In this document: positions 1 to 11,228 of the stretch, piece by piece
Layout: each line of letters starts with the position of its first letter
Position numbering within the stretch: the first letter of the stretch is position 1
Assembly (NCBI RefSeq): GCF_017591425.1
Contig: NW_024466512.1
Span: 13,705,001-13,769,000, forward strand
DNA length: 64,000 nt
Direction: 5' to 3'
Source of the DNA: Ochotona curzoniae
Taxonomy: Eukaryota > Chordata > Mammalia > Lagomorpha > Ochotonidae
The notes under the pieces: generated by a model
Told to the model about the DNA's origin: nothing
Databases searched by the model: none
What the model saw: the letters and a program-made list of their open reading frames with translations, nothing else
Position numbers and translations under genes: made by a program

Positions 1-2198
1 CTTGCCAAATGATAGTACTCAGAAAATGTTACTAGGAATCCAGAGGCAAATGAGTAACCTTTTAGGTTAAGTGTCAAGGAAGAAGGAAGGAAAACAGGAA
101 AGAGATAGCCACTCTGATTTAACAGATAGAAAAATATAAATAAACAAGGGGACTGACCATAGAAAACGTTGATACTAACTGTTCCTGTGGAATGCACTGC
201 GCCACAACCCAAGCAATTATCTCAGGCTTTCTATAACTTTCTCCGAAGCATGACAAACCCCATGGCTACTGCTTCTTCAATGCTTAGTCCATGTGAGGCA
301 TCTTAAGTCACTTGGTCTTCTCACCAATTGTAGCAAGAAGGAGTAGGATGGCTTCTTGGAGCTCACTCTGTAACTGGCAGAGCTAATAAATGTAAAAGAA
401 TCTACATTGCATTTTCTTATCACCTTGCCATAGGTGAAAATGCTGACGGACATCTGTGGCCAAGGAGCAAGTCAAAGAATCAGCCCAAAGGGTCAACAAC
501 TTCAGATCACATGAAACTCTGTCCTGGGCAGCGTCAGTCTATTGGCCAAACTCCCGACGGGGTAACAGCCCAGCCCTCAGCGAGGCCTGCTTCTGTGTAT
601 AGGTGTGGCTACTGAGACGATCTTTCCCTGCACTAACAACTTCTTGGTAAGGCTGTCAAACTGGGCTAAGTGGAGACCAACTCTGGTATGCAGAATCCCC
701 GGAAGCAAGTTTCGTTAAAAATACCAAACTTCCTGGGGATTGTTAGGTTTCACTATCTAGAATTCGGACTCAGTGAAAGGAAGGTGGAGTCGCAGGATAC
801 AGACTTTAAACAATGCCTGAGGGGGTTCTCAACAGAGATGAGCTACCTTCCAGGAATTAAAAGAATGAAGGCTGATATATTCAATCCTGGATAGGACCAG
901 AGGGTTGTTTTTCTATGCAAGTGGTCATGCCAGATTCCTCAGACCTGCTGAAATGAGAGGCCATTTTAAACCTTCTTGCTTTAGCCTTAATTTAGCCTTG
1001 AAAAACATCTCCTAAATGAACATTAAATACCATATAGCACATATGAAATGACACAGTAACAACACACAATGAAGAAAACTTCTGAAAATAGAAGATCTGA
1101 AAGGAAATTCTATACTCTAGACATTTATTATCTTTAGTTGCCAGAGAACTAAAGAAATTAATGTTTGGTTTGATTTTTTGCTTGCTATTTACACAGAAGT
1201 CTAAACAAATGCTTATTTAGGCCCAGAAATACTAAGTAGGGTTCCCAGTAGAGACTTCAGATAGAACTTTCCTTTATGGTAAATCTGTTATTGTCTGTGG
1301 GAGTAACTACTTCTATAAAGTAAGCTAGTCAGACAGGAAAACTAATGGGAACTCCAACATTTTCCAACTTTTGTGCCCCCAAACTTAAATTTTTCTCATC
1401 ATCAAAAATGACTGTCACAGGAACTAAACCTAAGATTACAGAGGATCGAACATTTGATAGGATTTGGTCACTAATGCTGTCATATCATAGGTAAGAGGTT
1501 GAAGGGAAGGGAAGGATTAAGAAGTCATGTATCTGGACAGAATGCTGCCTAAAAGGAAAAACAGTACGGGAAACACTGTACACAAGAGGATTTGGGAAGG
1601 AAATTTGCCTTCCTAGCATTCTGCTTGATGATAGAAGATGTAGATGTTAAGGCCTGATCTGTTCCTTACAGCCTTCCAAAGTCCACTGTGGTGATGTTTC
1701 TAAGAAAGTCCAAAGCGGGCCATTGGCTTCTGTGATAAGGAGAGTGGCAGTGCAGGACAGAGCATGGACGAGGTAAGTCAGGAGAATCCTGGCTGTGATT
1801 CTCCAGCCGTCAGTGCGGGAAACTTCATTTACAGAAAGCATGCTGCTGAACAAATGTAATGAGCTAGTGAATTAGTCAAAATATTGTCCTACCCGTAACT
1901 ATAACATGGATTTGGCAAAAAAAAAAAAAAAAAAAATCTGTGTGTGAGTGAGGAACAGACTCAGAGGCAAAGAGGTTAGAATAAACATTTGCAGCTAGAA
2001 TCAGAATTGGGTTTCAAATCCAAGTCTGTCCTACACTGTTCCCAGCAGTGTGCTAGTAACCTGTCTGCTTTGTACATTGCACTTCTACTCGGAGCCCTGC
2101 GTGGCACCAGCTGGGGTTTCAGAAACGAGACGGGAAAGATGTGTGCAACAGACCCCACTTCAGTCCCCCTACAGGCAAGGCCAGACTTGTAGGCTTAC
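1..2198 (-). other. ACSL5: ACSL5 intron (downstream of the second coding exon), continuing off the left edge
   Basis: No coding exon is visible here. I looked on the minus strand for the next ACSL5 exon (continuing from RGLAVS) and did not find it, so that exon lies outside the window. The stretch contains an A18 tract near 1919-1936 and otherwise undistinguished intronic sequence. The short open frames around 670-894 and 1647-2250 resemble nothing I know and are read as chance. Confidence 0.8.
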
Positions 2199-2307
2199 CA
2201 GACACAGCAAGTCCTCTTTGGAAAGTCTCATACACTGTCCTGGCATCTGAGTAGTAGTAAAGCATGAGGTCATTGCTCTTCTGGATAACCCCTTTGCGCG
2301 CTCCTCC
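2199..2307 (-). CDS. ACSL5: ACSL5 second coding exon (acyl-CoA synthetase long-chain family member 5)
   Basis: This 109-base exon encodes 36 residues plus one base. It starts GGARKGVIQKSNDL and ends with FQRGLAVS, closely matching human ACSL5 residues about 53-88 (GGARKGVSQKNNDL ... FQRGLAVS). On the minus strand it has an AG acceptor after a short T-rich run, and the donor TCTG|GTAAGC. It joins in phase 0 to the preceding exon and leaves phase 1 for the next. ACSL5 activates long-chain fatty acids to acyl-CoA using ATP at the outer mitochondrial and ER membranes; it is prominent in intestine and liver. This segment lies between the N-terminal membrane anchor and the AMP-binding domain. Differences from human (for example LYYYSDARTVYETFQ for a CCFSDAKTMYEVFQ-like stretch) are conservative, and no stop or frameshift is present. 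The catalytic exons lie off the left edge. Confidence 0.96.
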
Positions 2308-3574
2308 CTAAAACGTAAGATCAAGTTTAAGCCCCACTTTTTCCAGAACCTTGATAGATTGAATCAAAAAGAACATAAATGCTGAAGTCACAGGAATGCT
2401 CTCTTTACTAGTCAGTGAATATTTTAAATCTCAACACTGTTGTACATTCATGTCACAGAAACTTTTGAACATAAACAAATATAAAGATGTAAAAATCTGA
2501 TCTTAAATCCCATCACCCAGACATTTTCATGGTTAAATTTTGGTAATATTCCATGGCATATGTGTGAGTGTGTGTGTGTGTGTAGATACAGTTTGCTATC
2601 TTTTTAATCATATCAAGTATGAACATGTATTGAAAACACACCATGGGTTCTACCACTGTGCAAATACTGTAGATGTGAGTTAAGGCAAATGCTTACCCTT
2701 GAGCACCTCACAAACTAGAATTTTTGGAGTGTGGGAGGATGAGAAGGGAACACCAAGCAAAGATAATGTTGTGACATACATGCCAGACTGAAAATAAATA
2801 CGACTTGAGGAACAAACGAAAGTTGAAATAAATTCCATTTAAAGCAGAAAAGATGTGAAGAAGAAATGACATTTCAATAAAGACTTTGCAGATGAGTAGA
2901 TTTTTCCCAAAAAGAAATGATTTGGACAGAATAAAGGAAAGACAAGAACAGCCCAGAGGCAAGAAAAAACATTGCAACATCTGGTAAGCTATGAGGGAGG
3001 AAGGTGTGTGGGATAGAAGGGGCAACATGGGCCTTGTCTACAACAGTGAGCTGGGGACTATAGGGTCTGGTTCTAGAATGGATTCTGGGACTACAATGGG
3101 GGCCATGGATATGGTTCAACACTGATGAATGTTAGTCTAGAGAGGAGGTGTCAAACAAGCACGTGACTGGCCAAGGTAAGGACTGTGAAAGTGCACAGTA
3201 ACACATAGGGCTATAACAATAGATCTCACTGTCTAGAGCATCAGGGAAGATTTCCACAAGATGTCACCTTAAGGCCAAGTATCAAGAGTAAAGGTCCTTG
3301 TTCAGTTAAAAAAGACAGAGGTGAGTATGCAGAAAGAGCTCAACTTAATTCAGACCCTGACATTGAGGCTACTGGGTAAGAAGAGGTTTGTCTCACCAAA
3401 AGAACAGGAAAGGATGTGCAAATATAAAGGGAAAAGATGGGCAACAAAGAGACATGGAGAATTGGAAGTATTTGAACACCAGTGAGATAAGACTAGTAAG
3501 CCAATATTTGGGTATTATAGCCTTCAGGTAGTGTTCATAGAAGAAGCAGCATCTTTTAACTGTGAGGATTTAAA

Positions 3575-3776
3575 GCAGAAAATTGAAAGCCTACAATCTG
3601 TGGGCTGAATATGACCTACCACCTGCTTTTGCAAGTGAAGTTTCATTAAAACATAATTATGCTCATTCATCTACATACTTGAAACGTCTGGTGTTTTCAC
3701 TAGTTAACAGTAGTACTGGGTAGTTGCAATACTCCATAAAACCCAGATCTGATGGAATGTTTGCCAACTTCTGACT
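3575..3776. mobile_element. hAT-Charlie-type nonautonomous DNA transposon fossil
   Basis: The segment runs from a diverged 'gcctacaatctgtgggctg' through 'tttcattaaaacataattatgctcattc' spread over its middle, to the terminal 'tttgccaacttctgac'. This is the familiar order of the ancient mammalian hAT elements whose end resembles tttgccgacccctg. It is heavily diverged, with no transposase frame. The class is recognised from memory, so the exact subfamily is not assigned. Confidence 0.6.
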
Positions 3777-4049
3777 ATAGAAGAATCAAACTATGCTGAA
3801 AAGGAAACCCTAGGATGGGAAGGAAAAAAAAAAAAAGCTAAGTGATATTGGCAGAATGCCTTGGAATTAGGAAGCTGTATCATTGAAAAACTATAGGGAA
3901 AGTTTCAAGAAAGAGGTATGCAGTCAACTGAGGGGAAGAATTAGGAGTCACTAAGTATAGAAAGTAGGTTTGGGAGATTAGAACAATGTGGAAGAGATAC
4001 TAGTTACAGAAGGTCAGGTCTCAGTGGGTCAATGTTGAAAAGAGGAGAT

Positions 4050-4367
4050 AATGGCCCAGCACAGTAGCCTAGCGGCTAAAGTCCTCGCCTTGCACGTGCC
4101 AAATCCCATATGGGCACCAGTTCTAATCCTGGCAGCCCCGATTCCCATCCAGCTCCACGCTTGTGGCCTGGGAAAGCAGCCAAGGACGGCCCAAAGCCTT
4201 GGGACTCTGCACCCACATTGGGAGACCTGGAATAGGCTCCTGGCAGCTCCAGTGCCATTGTGGCCCCTTGGGGAATGAATCAATAGATGGACGATCTTCT
4301 TCTCTGTCTCTCCTTTCTGTATATCTGACTTTCCAATAAAAATAAAAACAAATCTTTAAAAAAAAAG
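4050..4367 (+). mobile_element. Lagomorph C-SINE, near full length
   Basis: The tRNA-derived head reads tagcctagcggctaaagtcc, followed by the Pol III B-box-like region, the core ending in gcagccaaggacggcccaaa, and an A-rich tail (aataaaaataaaaacaaatc). A perfect 9-bp target-site duplication, agaggagat, flanks it at 4041-4049 and 4368-4376. Low divergence and the intact tail suggest a fairly recent insertion in the ACSL5 intron. The open frames reported across it on both strands are SINE sequence. Confidence 0.93.
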
Positions 4368-4797
4368 AGAGGAGATCAACACACATACTTCTCATAAACA
4401 ACTCCAGTGGGAAAGTGAGTGAGTGAGAGACCACAGTGGCCTGAAGCAACAGGATGGGAAGACGCTAATGCAGGGACCGAGCGTGGCAAGGTGCCAAAAA
4501 AGAGTATAGGCTGGAAGGTGTTGGTCACTTGGAATAAAATTCCTGTAGAGATGGAAGAAGGTGATGAAAGTAACTAAAAGGATAGGTTTGCAATGAATAG
4601 AAATACTTTTTCTTTTTTCCATGAAAAGGGTGGAAGATGAAGATGAGAATAATTAGGAGGCAGAAGGAAGGAAAGAGAAAGAGGACATTCCCAGAGCACG
4701 CCATTGCTCAGGCATATATGAGCCTGGTTTCATTTGTACCACTTATAAGATGAACAAACATTAATTACAAGTTAGAACTGAACTCAAGGAAATAGCT

Positions 4798-5085
4798 TCT
4801 TTTTAAATTTTTCTATTTTTTATTAGAGAGGAAGAGTAGCAGAACTCATTTACTGGTTTACTCCATAAAGGCCTCCAATAGTAGCGACTGGGTTGGGCCA
4901 GTGCCAGCAGCCTGGAATTCAGTCCAGATCTCCCACATGGTTGGCAGGGACCCAGCTACTTGAGGCATCACCTGATGCCTTCTGGGGTGTGCATTAGCAT
5001 GAAGCTGGAATCAGGAGCAGTGCCAGGACTTTAACCCAGATACTTCAGCAAGGGGTGTGGGTGTCCAAAGAAGCATCTGAACAAG
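4798..5085 (-). mobile_element. Old antisense C-SINE
   Basis: Read on the minus strand it has the C-SINE order: degenerate head, 'ggcccaacccagtcgc'-like core and (A/T)-rich tail at 4798-4820. Typical landmarks on the plus strand are 'actggtttactccataaag' and 'agatctcccacatgg'. It is considerably more diverged than the copy at 4050, so probably an older subfamily. Confidence 0.75.
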
Positions 5086-5244
5086 TCTACTAGAATCTTC
5101 TCTGGAAATAATTTCTGTACCATTCTCAGACATTGGGGATCTCCAGGGAAAAAAAAAAAAGAACAACTCACTCCCCAAATACTGACTTGTTCATCTAGAT
5201 ACCGGCTTGGCAAATGTTTTATGGAAGGAACGGGTTAGCTAACA

Positions 5245-5565
5245 CCATCTTTATGGCCTTGCCAGTAAAACTATCACCTGCATAGCTAACTTCCCATATG
5301 GGCCCTGGTTCCTGCTCCAGCTGCTTCCCTTCTAATCCAGCTTCCTGCTAATGGCCCAGGAAAAGACAGGGAGGATGGCTCAATAGTCCCTACCACCCAT
5401 GTGGTTGACCTGGAAGAAGTTCTCAGTCCTGACTTCCATGTGGCCCAGAACTGGCCATTCTGGCTATCTGGGGAATGAACCAGAGGATGGAAAATCTCCC
5501 TGTTTTTCTGTCTCTCCCCCTCTCTGCTACCCTGATTTTACCCTGATGAATAAAGACATTTAAAA
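5245..5565 (+). mobile_element. Old C-SINE, plus orientation
   Basis: Diverged head, then 'cttcccatatgggccctgg', 'ccagcttcctgctaatggcc', 'gaagttctcagtcctgact', and the tail 'gaataaagacatttaaaac'. The order matches the younger copies, but with many substitutions. Confidence 0.75.
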
Positions 5566-5921
5566 CAGAAAACCAGATAGCACATACCTTAAGCATTATG
5601 GTACATATGTTATGTTCCCAATCCCATTTTCTTGAATTTGTGTTTTTCTTTTTACTTATTTCTTCAAAAATGGGAACACTGTTGTTAGTTAACTATTTGC
5701 CCAAAAAAGACAGGCTCTTGCCTTTAGGCTATAGTTTATACGTCTTACCTAAATTTCTGACATTGTATGAGCTAGCTGTCATTTTTCTTACACAGGGCAA
5801 TGTGCTAATAATAGAAATTCAAGTTTGTAGTTTATCTATGAATGGGCAACATAAAAGGTTTATTTTTCCATACTCTACTCAATCATTATACTCCAAAGTA
5901 TAATGAAGACTGGAAAATTAC

Positions 5922-6106
5922 CTCAATTCCTACAGACTGGTTTTCCAGGTCAATGAGAGGTAAGACTGGCTGGGGTCTGTAGACCAGCCACAGGAACATG
6001 GCTACTCCAAGCGTCAGTATGCAGACCAGCGCCGGGGTTGGAAGTGGGGAAAACAAGAAGTTAAAGATGAAAAGCATCTTTGTGCACAGCAGCAGGAAAT
6101 TCAGAC
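5922..6106 (-). CDS. ACSL5: ACSL5 exon with main start codon (N-terminal membrane anchor)
   Basis: Coding starts at ATG 6077-6075 and runs 52 codons to the donor GAG|GTAATT at 5922/5921. The protein begins MLFIFNFLFSPLPTPAL and ends LENQSVGIE, nearly identical in length and sequence to human ACSL5 residues 1-52. The stretch from about residue 13 to 32 (ALVCILTLGVAMFLWLV) is a hydrophobic membrane anchor followed by RPQPVLP, the family hallmark that fixes the enzyme to ER and outer mitochondrial membranes. The exon's 5' boundary is the AG acceptor at 6108-6107, leaving 29 bases of leader. Those bases read in frame as LNFLLLCTK before the Met, matching the segment preceding Met in the longer human isoform. 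I chose the ATG at 6077 because it aligns with the main human start. Confidence 0.97.
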
Positions 6107-6176
6107 CTTAAAAAAATGGAAAGAGAAAGTTAGAGAAAACAGTTCTACTCTTTTTCTCAATAGCCCTGTTTATAGA

Positions 6177-6201
6177 CGCACACCCATGCGCGTGCGTGCA
6201 C

Positions 6202-6233
<32 letters not shown>
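6177..6233. repeat. CA/CG-rich dinucleotide repeat
   Basis: An interrupted (CA)n/(CG)n run: gcgcgtgcgtgcacacacac followed by cgcacacgcacacgcgcac. It lies about 75-130 bases upstream of the ACSL5 start exon on the transcribed strand. Alternating purine-pyrimidine sequence of this kind can adopt Z-DNA. It is length-polymorphic in most genomes. Confidence 0.9.
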
Positions 6234-6584
6234 TCTTTCAAACCTTCCAGAGTTCAGCTTTCTAGTAGCAGTCTCTCCCACTGTTTACCTTACCAATGTC
6301 ACAAAGAATGGGCCGTATTCTCCACCCCAGCTACTGGACCGTCCTCACCCAAAGTGGAAAGGATCAAAGGAAACAAGTTAATCATTTCTCAGACAATTTG
6401 GAGAAGGCAATGCCCCTTTGTTTTTGGCCCACAAAGCCAAGGAGAAGGCCCTCTCGACCCAACTTGAGCTGGGCCCAGGAGAGGATATGCCAGAGCGCTT
6501 CCCCTGCTCAGGCAGACCCAGAGGCAGGAAATTCCGGCTGGGCTTCCCTTAGAGCAACCAAACACAACAGACCTCTAGAGAGGG

Positions 6585-6592
6585 TGACGTCA
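6585..6592. promoter_or_regulatory. Full palindromic cAMP response element (TGACGTCA)
   Basis: A perfect 8-base CRE palindrome, TGACGTCA, lies about 480 bases upstream of the ACSL5 start exon in the transcription direction. CREB/ATF dimers bind this sequence. It sits in non-repetitive sequence. Whether it serves an internal ACSL5 promoter is inference. Confidence 0.45.
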
Positions 6593-8837
6593 CAGATGTT
6601 AGAAATCAATCACTCTACACACAGACATTTCCTGTGAGCCAGACATGCCTTGCTCGTTGCTTTCTTTTGTTCGAGAGCCAACAGTATGCAAAGATCCATG
6701 GCGTTACAATGTTCCATTTCACTGTCTTTTCCTCTCGGGTGCTATTGGGCAAGACATTAGCCAGAGACCCAGAAAGGGCTGGAGTTTAAACAGGAAAAGA
6801 TCTCAAGAACTTCAGTAACCAAGTCATTCCCCAATCCAACTTACAGTTTTCAATCAAGTTCAACTTCAAACTGTTGTGATAAGATGGAGTAGCTTTGGGA
6901 TAGGTCCCAGGGACGCACCTTTGTTGAAGCCTCACAACATTTAGGCCTCAGTGAGGCTAATGAGGGTGAACTCAAAGCTAGGTCAGACACTGGGCTCAGG
7001 TGTTTGCACAACTGCTTCAATGTAATCCAATCAATGTCATGAACCAGAATTTTGCAGAAGCTAAAATGGAAGCTCCCATAGCGAAACAGACTTGTCCAAC
7101 TTCATGGATTAAAATCCCATGTCTGCTTCTCTATGAAAACACTCAAATTTCTTTTATTTCCCCCTTCTAAATTCTAGTTCCAGAACTCAAGGAGACTGAA
7201 TTTGACACTTTATAGGTGACAGCAAATGAAGTTCAGAATTTGCATTCTTTTGCATGTACTGCAAAGCTTGAGGGAACAATACCTCAGAGATGAGGCCAAA
7301 TCTTATTCCCATGCAAACTCAAAGGAGCCAAGTGAACCCAGTAAAAAAATTTATTAGCTCAAAATCAGAATTGCCTTCAGAGCATTGAGGCAGCTGGCAG
7401 TAGCTGGCATCTGGAACCTGGCACTGGAAGAAACACTTATCTGTAGTCTAAGAAAGGCTATAAGCATAGCAAGTGTGTGTGGGGGCAGAAAGGGCAGTAA
7501 GAAACTCTTGAGTTGTTTATGCCTTTTCATTACTTATTACCTGATTATGAGTTGTCCCTTTCCACTTAATGGAGAAAAACTGGACTTCCAGAGAAGGCGA
7601 TGAGAGCCTCCCAACTCCTTCTTTCCTTCCACATTGTAAGTAGGGGAAGAGAAAAAATGACAAAGGAAAACCAGAAAGCAAGGCCTGAGAGACACCAGGT
7701 TGCGTAACAGTGGAGCTGCATTGTGACCTCCCTGCCAGGTTCTGAGAGCTGGGATGGTTGGAATGTAGCCTTACCTGTGCTTCTATGGGGAAGTGGCCAC
7801 TCCAGCAGTGCAATCATCCGAGGGCCTGTCTTGCAGGAGATGTGCTGGCGCCAGGCACACACATCAGCCAGGCAAGGAAGAAGGTCCCAGAGAAAAGTGG
7901 GAAATTGACAACATGGGATTCGAGTGCACAAGGAGATAAGAAGCCTGCTTGGAGCTCTTCCATCCTGTCCGTGACCAACTGCCCATCCTGATTGAAGTTG
8001 AGACTGTACTGCCTGGCTGGCAGGACGTCACCATCTGACCTTATTCCCTTGGCACACTGCCATCTGTGAATGGAGAGATCCTTACCTGTACCTTCCCTCC
8101 TGTCTATGGTAACCAATTGTTACACTGAGAACATTTGCCCTCTTCTTCCATTGGCAGATGTATATTTTAATGCAAGACTTTGTAAACAATGTCTTCCAAA
8201 TGGGATCTAAAGGTAAAATTTTGGTTCAGTTGTGGTGGGATGGGAGGTAGAAGGAGGAGGGATGACCTGCCTGACAGGAAACACAGTGGGAGAAAAAGAC
8301 CAATGATCAGTCAGTCTCAAAGGAGCACCTGAGGTCAATTCTTGCTTGCTCTTACCACATAATCCTGTGGGCCTAGGGTCAGTGGACTGTCAGATCATTT
8401 CCCCTTAGGCAGCCCAGAAGACTGGAGATCTCATAACAAGTTTCAAGAATCTGGTATGGGATAAATAAGAATACACCTCCCACTTCGATTTGGATCAAGG
8501 TATGTCAGTTCCTAACTACTCGCTCATTTAAGTAGACTTCAGTCATTTTGCCCACACATGAAGTAAAACTGAGCATCACATGACAAAGAGGAAATGCTGT
8601 GTACATTTCACGAAGACAGTTTAATGAGAATGGAAGAATCTTCCCTCCTCTGGCAAAGGAGATGTTAAAACATGTATTGGTTTGTCGAAAGAACTTTCTC
8701 ATGGCATCTCCTAGCATGTCTGCAACTCAAGGAGAAGATCGCTGGAATTTGAAATAGATCTTTCCTGCCTCCCCATCGCCCCGCACACATTTGTTTTAAC
8801 TCAAGAGGCAGAAGGAGTGGGGTAGGTGAGAGAAGGA

Positions 8838-9075
8838 ATACTCTTACCTGCCAATTCATTCCCCAAATGACTGCAATGGCTAGAATTGGGCCGGGGCTGA
8901 AGTCAGAATCCGAGCACTCAATCCAGGTCTCCCAGGCATGTGGTAGAAACCCAATTACTTGAGCCATTACTGCTGTCCACCAGGGTCTATATTAGTGGCA
9001 AGCTAAAGTTGTGAGCTTAGGCCAGATATCCCACTATTTCCTTTCCCAACCCACAGGATAAGCCTTAAATTGCTT
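8838..9075 (-). mobile_element. Old antisense C-SINE fragment
   Basis: Plus-strand landmarks are 'ccaattcattccccaaatg', 'atccaggtctcccaggc' and 'tatattagtggcaagct', in the order of an inverted C-SINE lacking a clear tail. Diverged and truncated. Confidence 0.65.
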
Positions 9076-9091
9076 TCTGTTTCTCTATCTC

Positions 9092-9355
9092 TTTAAGTAT
9101 TTCACATACATGGAATCCTAGAATGTATCTGTCTTATTTCACTTATCATAATGTTTTCAAGTTTCATCCATATTGTACTATGTGTTTGTATTTCATTCAT
9201 ATTTTTGACAACTGCCATTATGCCACATTCTGTTTATCTATTTACCAGTTAAAAGATATTTAGGTTGTTTCAACTTTAAGCAACTATAAAAGCTATGTTA
9301 TGAATAGTTGTGTATAATTCTTCATTTAAGTACCTCTTTTTTCAGTTTTTTTCAT
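9092..9355 (-). mobile_element. L1 ORF2 3'-end fragment, piece 1 of 3
   Basis: The plus strand shows the complement of the conserved L1 ORF2 3' region, with landmarks such as 'tttcaagtttcatccat' and 'tttgtatttcattcat', so the element is on the minus strand. It continues after the inserted SINEs at 9,684 and 10,257. It is old and has no open frame. Confidence 0.75.
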
Positions 9356-9357
9356 TA

Positions 9358-9683
9358 AAAATTTTTTTTTTTTTTTTTTTTTGGAAAGGCAGATTAGAGA
9401 AAAGGAGAGGCAGAAAGGTCTTCCATCCTCTGTTTCACTCCCCACATGGCCGCTACTGTCGGAGCTGAGGCAATTCAAAGCCAGGAGCCAAGAGCTTCTT
9501 CCGGGTCTCCCATGCAGGTACAGGGTCCCAAGGGTCTGGACCATCCTCTACTGCTTTCCCAGGCCAAAAGCAGATAGCTGGATGGGAAAGTGGAGCATCT
9601 GGGACACGAACTTGCACCCATATGGGATTTTGGTAGTGGCAAAGTGAGGATTTAACTACTGAGCCATCAGGCCAGGCCCCCAT
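9358..9683 (-). mobile_element. C-SINE inserted in an L1 fragment
   Basis: A T20-like tract (9361-9382, the complement of the A tail) is followed by 'ggaaaggcagattagag', 'cactccccacatggccgc', 'gggtctcccatgcaggt' and the inverted head ending 'actgagccatcaggcc'. It separates two collinear pieces of an older L1 element. Confidence 0.88.
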
Positions 9684-9998
9684 TTAGCCTTTTGAAGAAT
9701 CAGCAAACTATTTTCTATAGTTGTGACATCATTCTATTTTCAGGTCAAGAACATAAGACAGTTTTAACTTCACATATTCACCCATAGTGCTATTTGGTTT
9801 AAATTAACCATCCTAATGCTTCTGAAAAGGCATTTAATTACTGGTTTGATTTACATTTCCTTAATGATGAGGAGGAGTTTTTTACATGGTTGGGGCATTT
9901 GTATTTCTTCTTAAAAGAAACGTTCGTTCAAGTCCTTTGCCAGTTTTTACGTTGGGTTGCTTTTCTGTTGCTGGTTTGTAAGTTATTTTAAAAGGCTT
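9684..9998 (-). mobile_element. L1 ORF2 3'-end fragment, piece 2 of 3
   Basis: It continues the L1 at 9,092-9,355. Landmarks on the plus strand are 'taaccatcctaatgcttctg', 'tgatttacatttccttaatg' and 'aagtcctttgccagttttt', in the same order as in intact mammalian L1 copies read in antisense. Confidence 0.75.
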
Positions 9999-9999
9999 T

Positions 10000-10256
10000 T
10001 TAAAGAAAACAAGTAACCAATTTGAGAGGGCAATGGAGAGAGCGTTCCCCTCTCCTGGTTCGCTCGCCCAGTTGCCTCAGTGGCCAGCACTAAGCTTTCC
10101 CACGTGGGTGACAGGAACCCCATTGCTGCGGCCCTTATTATTTGCTGCCTCCCGGGGTTTGTGTTAGTGGGAAAGGAAAGTGAGCAGCCAGAGGTGAGTA
10201 CTGAGCCCTAGCACTCTGATGTTGGATGCAGGCATCTTCACCATCATCCTTTATAG
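10000..10256 (-). mobile_element. Old antisense C-SINE inserted in the same L1
   Basis: A diverged inverted C-SINE with 'gttgcctcagtggccagc', 'tttcccacgtgggtgacag' and 'gtgttagtgggaaagg'. It separates the second and third pieces of the L1 fragment. Confidence 0.65.
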
Positions 10257-10372
10257 ACAGTGTTCTTAGTACTTGGCCCTTATCAACTAGGTGTTTGCAA
10301 TATTTCCTCCCATTCTACAGACTATCTTTTCACTCTCTTGATAGTCTTTTCAGTGCACAAGGTGTGCATGCG
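10257..10372 (-). mobile_element. L1 ORF2 3'-end fragment, piece 3 of 3
   Basis: 'tgcaatatttcctcccattc' followed by 'ttttcactctcttgatagt' and 'cagtgcacaaggt' continues the same L1 order after the second SINE interruption. Confidence 0.7.
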
Positions 10373-10920
10373 TGTGAGCTCACACATACATAACTCAACC
10401 TGACACTGCTAGCACTAGAGAGCGCAACTAACATACAACATACAAACTCTCCTGTTGTTTAAATGGGAAACTAAAATCCTGAGAAAATGTGAGATGATAG
10501 GGTCTTGTAACCTTGAGAGTTTGCCAACACTTTCAACTGTGTTCAGGTGAACAAAGAGCCATCATTCCTTATATGTTGTATGTCCAGCCTCGCCACTGAA
10601 CCACCTGCTACTGGTTGCTATGACATCACCTCCTTTGTCCTTAAATGAGACTCTTAGCTAGAACAAAGTAGGGTAAGGAAAAATGCAGAAGTGGTAAAGA
10701 AATGAAGAAACAGAGTTCTATCACACTGTGGCGCCTGGTTTTCAACATGCTTTATCTCTAAGCCAGCTGAAGGCCACCTTCTGCCCTTCTGTCCCCTTGC
10801 ACACTCCTGGACCACCTTGGTGTCAAAGTCAAGATCACTCCATATTCCACCCTGGAATTTTCTCCTTCATGAATTTGAGACATTTGAGACTGTGTTTCTT
10901 CATTACATGTCACTATTGGT

Positions 10921-11228
10921 TTATTTTTATTTAAAAGGCAGTTATAGAAAGAGGAAAGACAGAGAATCTTCTATCTGCTGATTCATTCCCCAAATGGCCA
11001 CAATGTGTGGGGCTGGACCAGGCTGAAGCCAGAGGCCCAGAGCTGCTTCTGGGTCTGCCACAAGGGTGCAGGGACCCGGTACTATAAGCCATCTCCCACT
11101 GCTTTCCTAGACACATTAGTGGGGATCTGGGTCAGAACTGGAGCCGCTGGGTCTCAAACTGGTGTCCACATTAAATACCAGCAGAGTAAGCGGGGATTTA
11201 ACCAGCTGCGTCATAAGGCCTGCCCCCA
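10921..11228 (-). mobile_element. Antisense C-SINE
   Basis: The inverted tail ('tttatttttatttaaaaggc') is followed by 'gattcattccccaaatggcc', 'gcttctgggtctgccac' and the head region ending 'gcgtcataaggcctgccc'. Moderately diverged and nearly complete. Confidence 0.82.

Larger units (their letters stand above)
2308..5921 (-). other. ACSL5: ACSL5 intron between the first and second coding exons
   Basis: The intron is 3.6 kb, bounded by the donor GAG|GTAATT at its upstream end and the acceptor at 2308-2309. It contains a short TG run near 2568-2583, a hAT-type DNA transposon fossil and three SINEs, listed separately. The open frame at 5598-5903 on the opposite strand is not recognisable and has no splice or family support. 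I see no other gene in it. Confidence 0.85.

Noticed and set aside
4029..4449. Several overlapping open frames on both strands, also near 9,381, 29,012, 30,718, 33,152, 33,812, 38,493 and 41,355
   Set aside because: All are translations of C-SINE copies.
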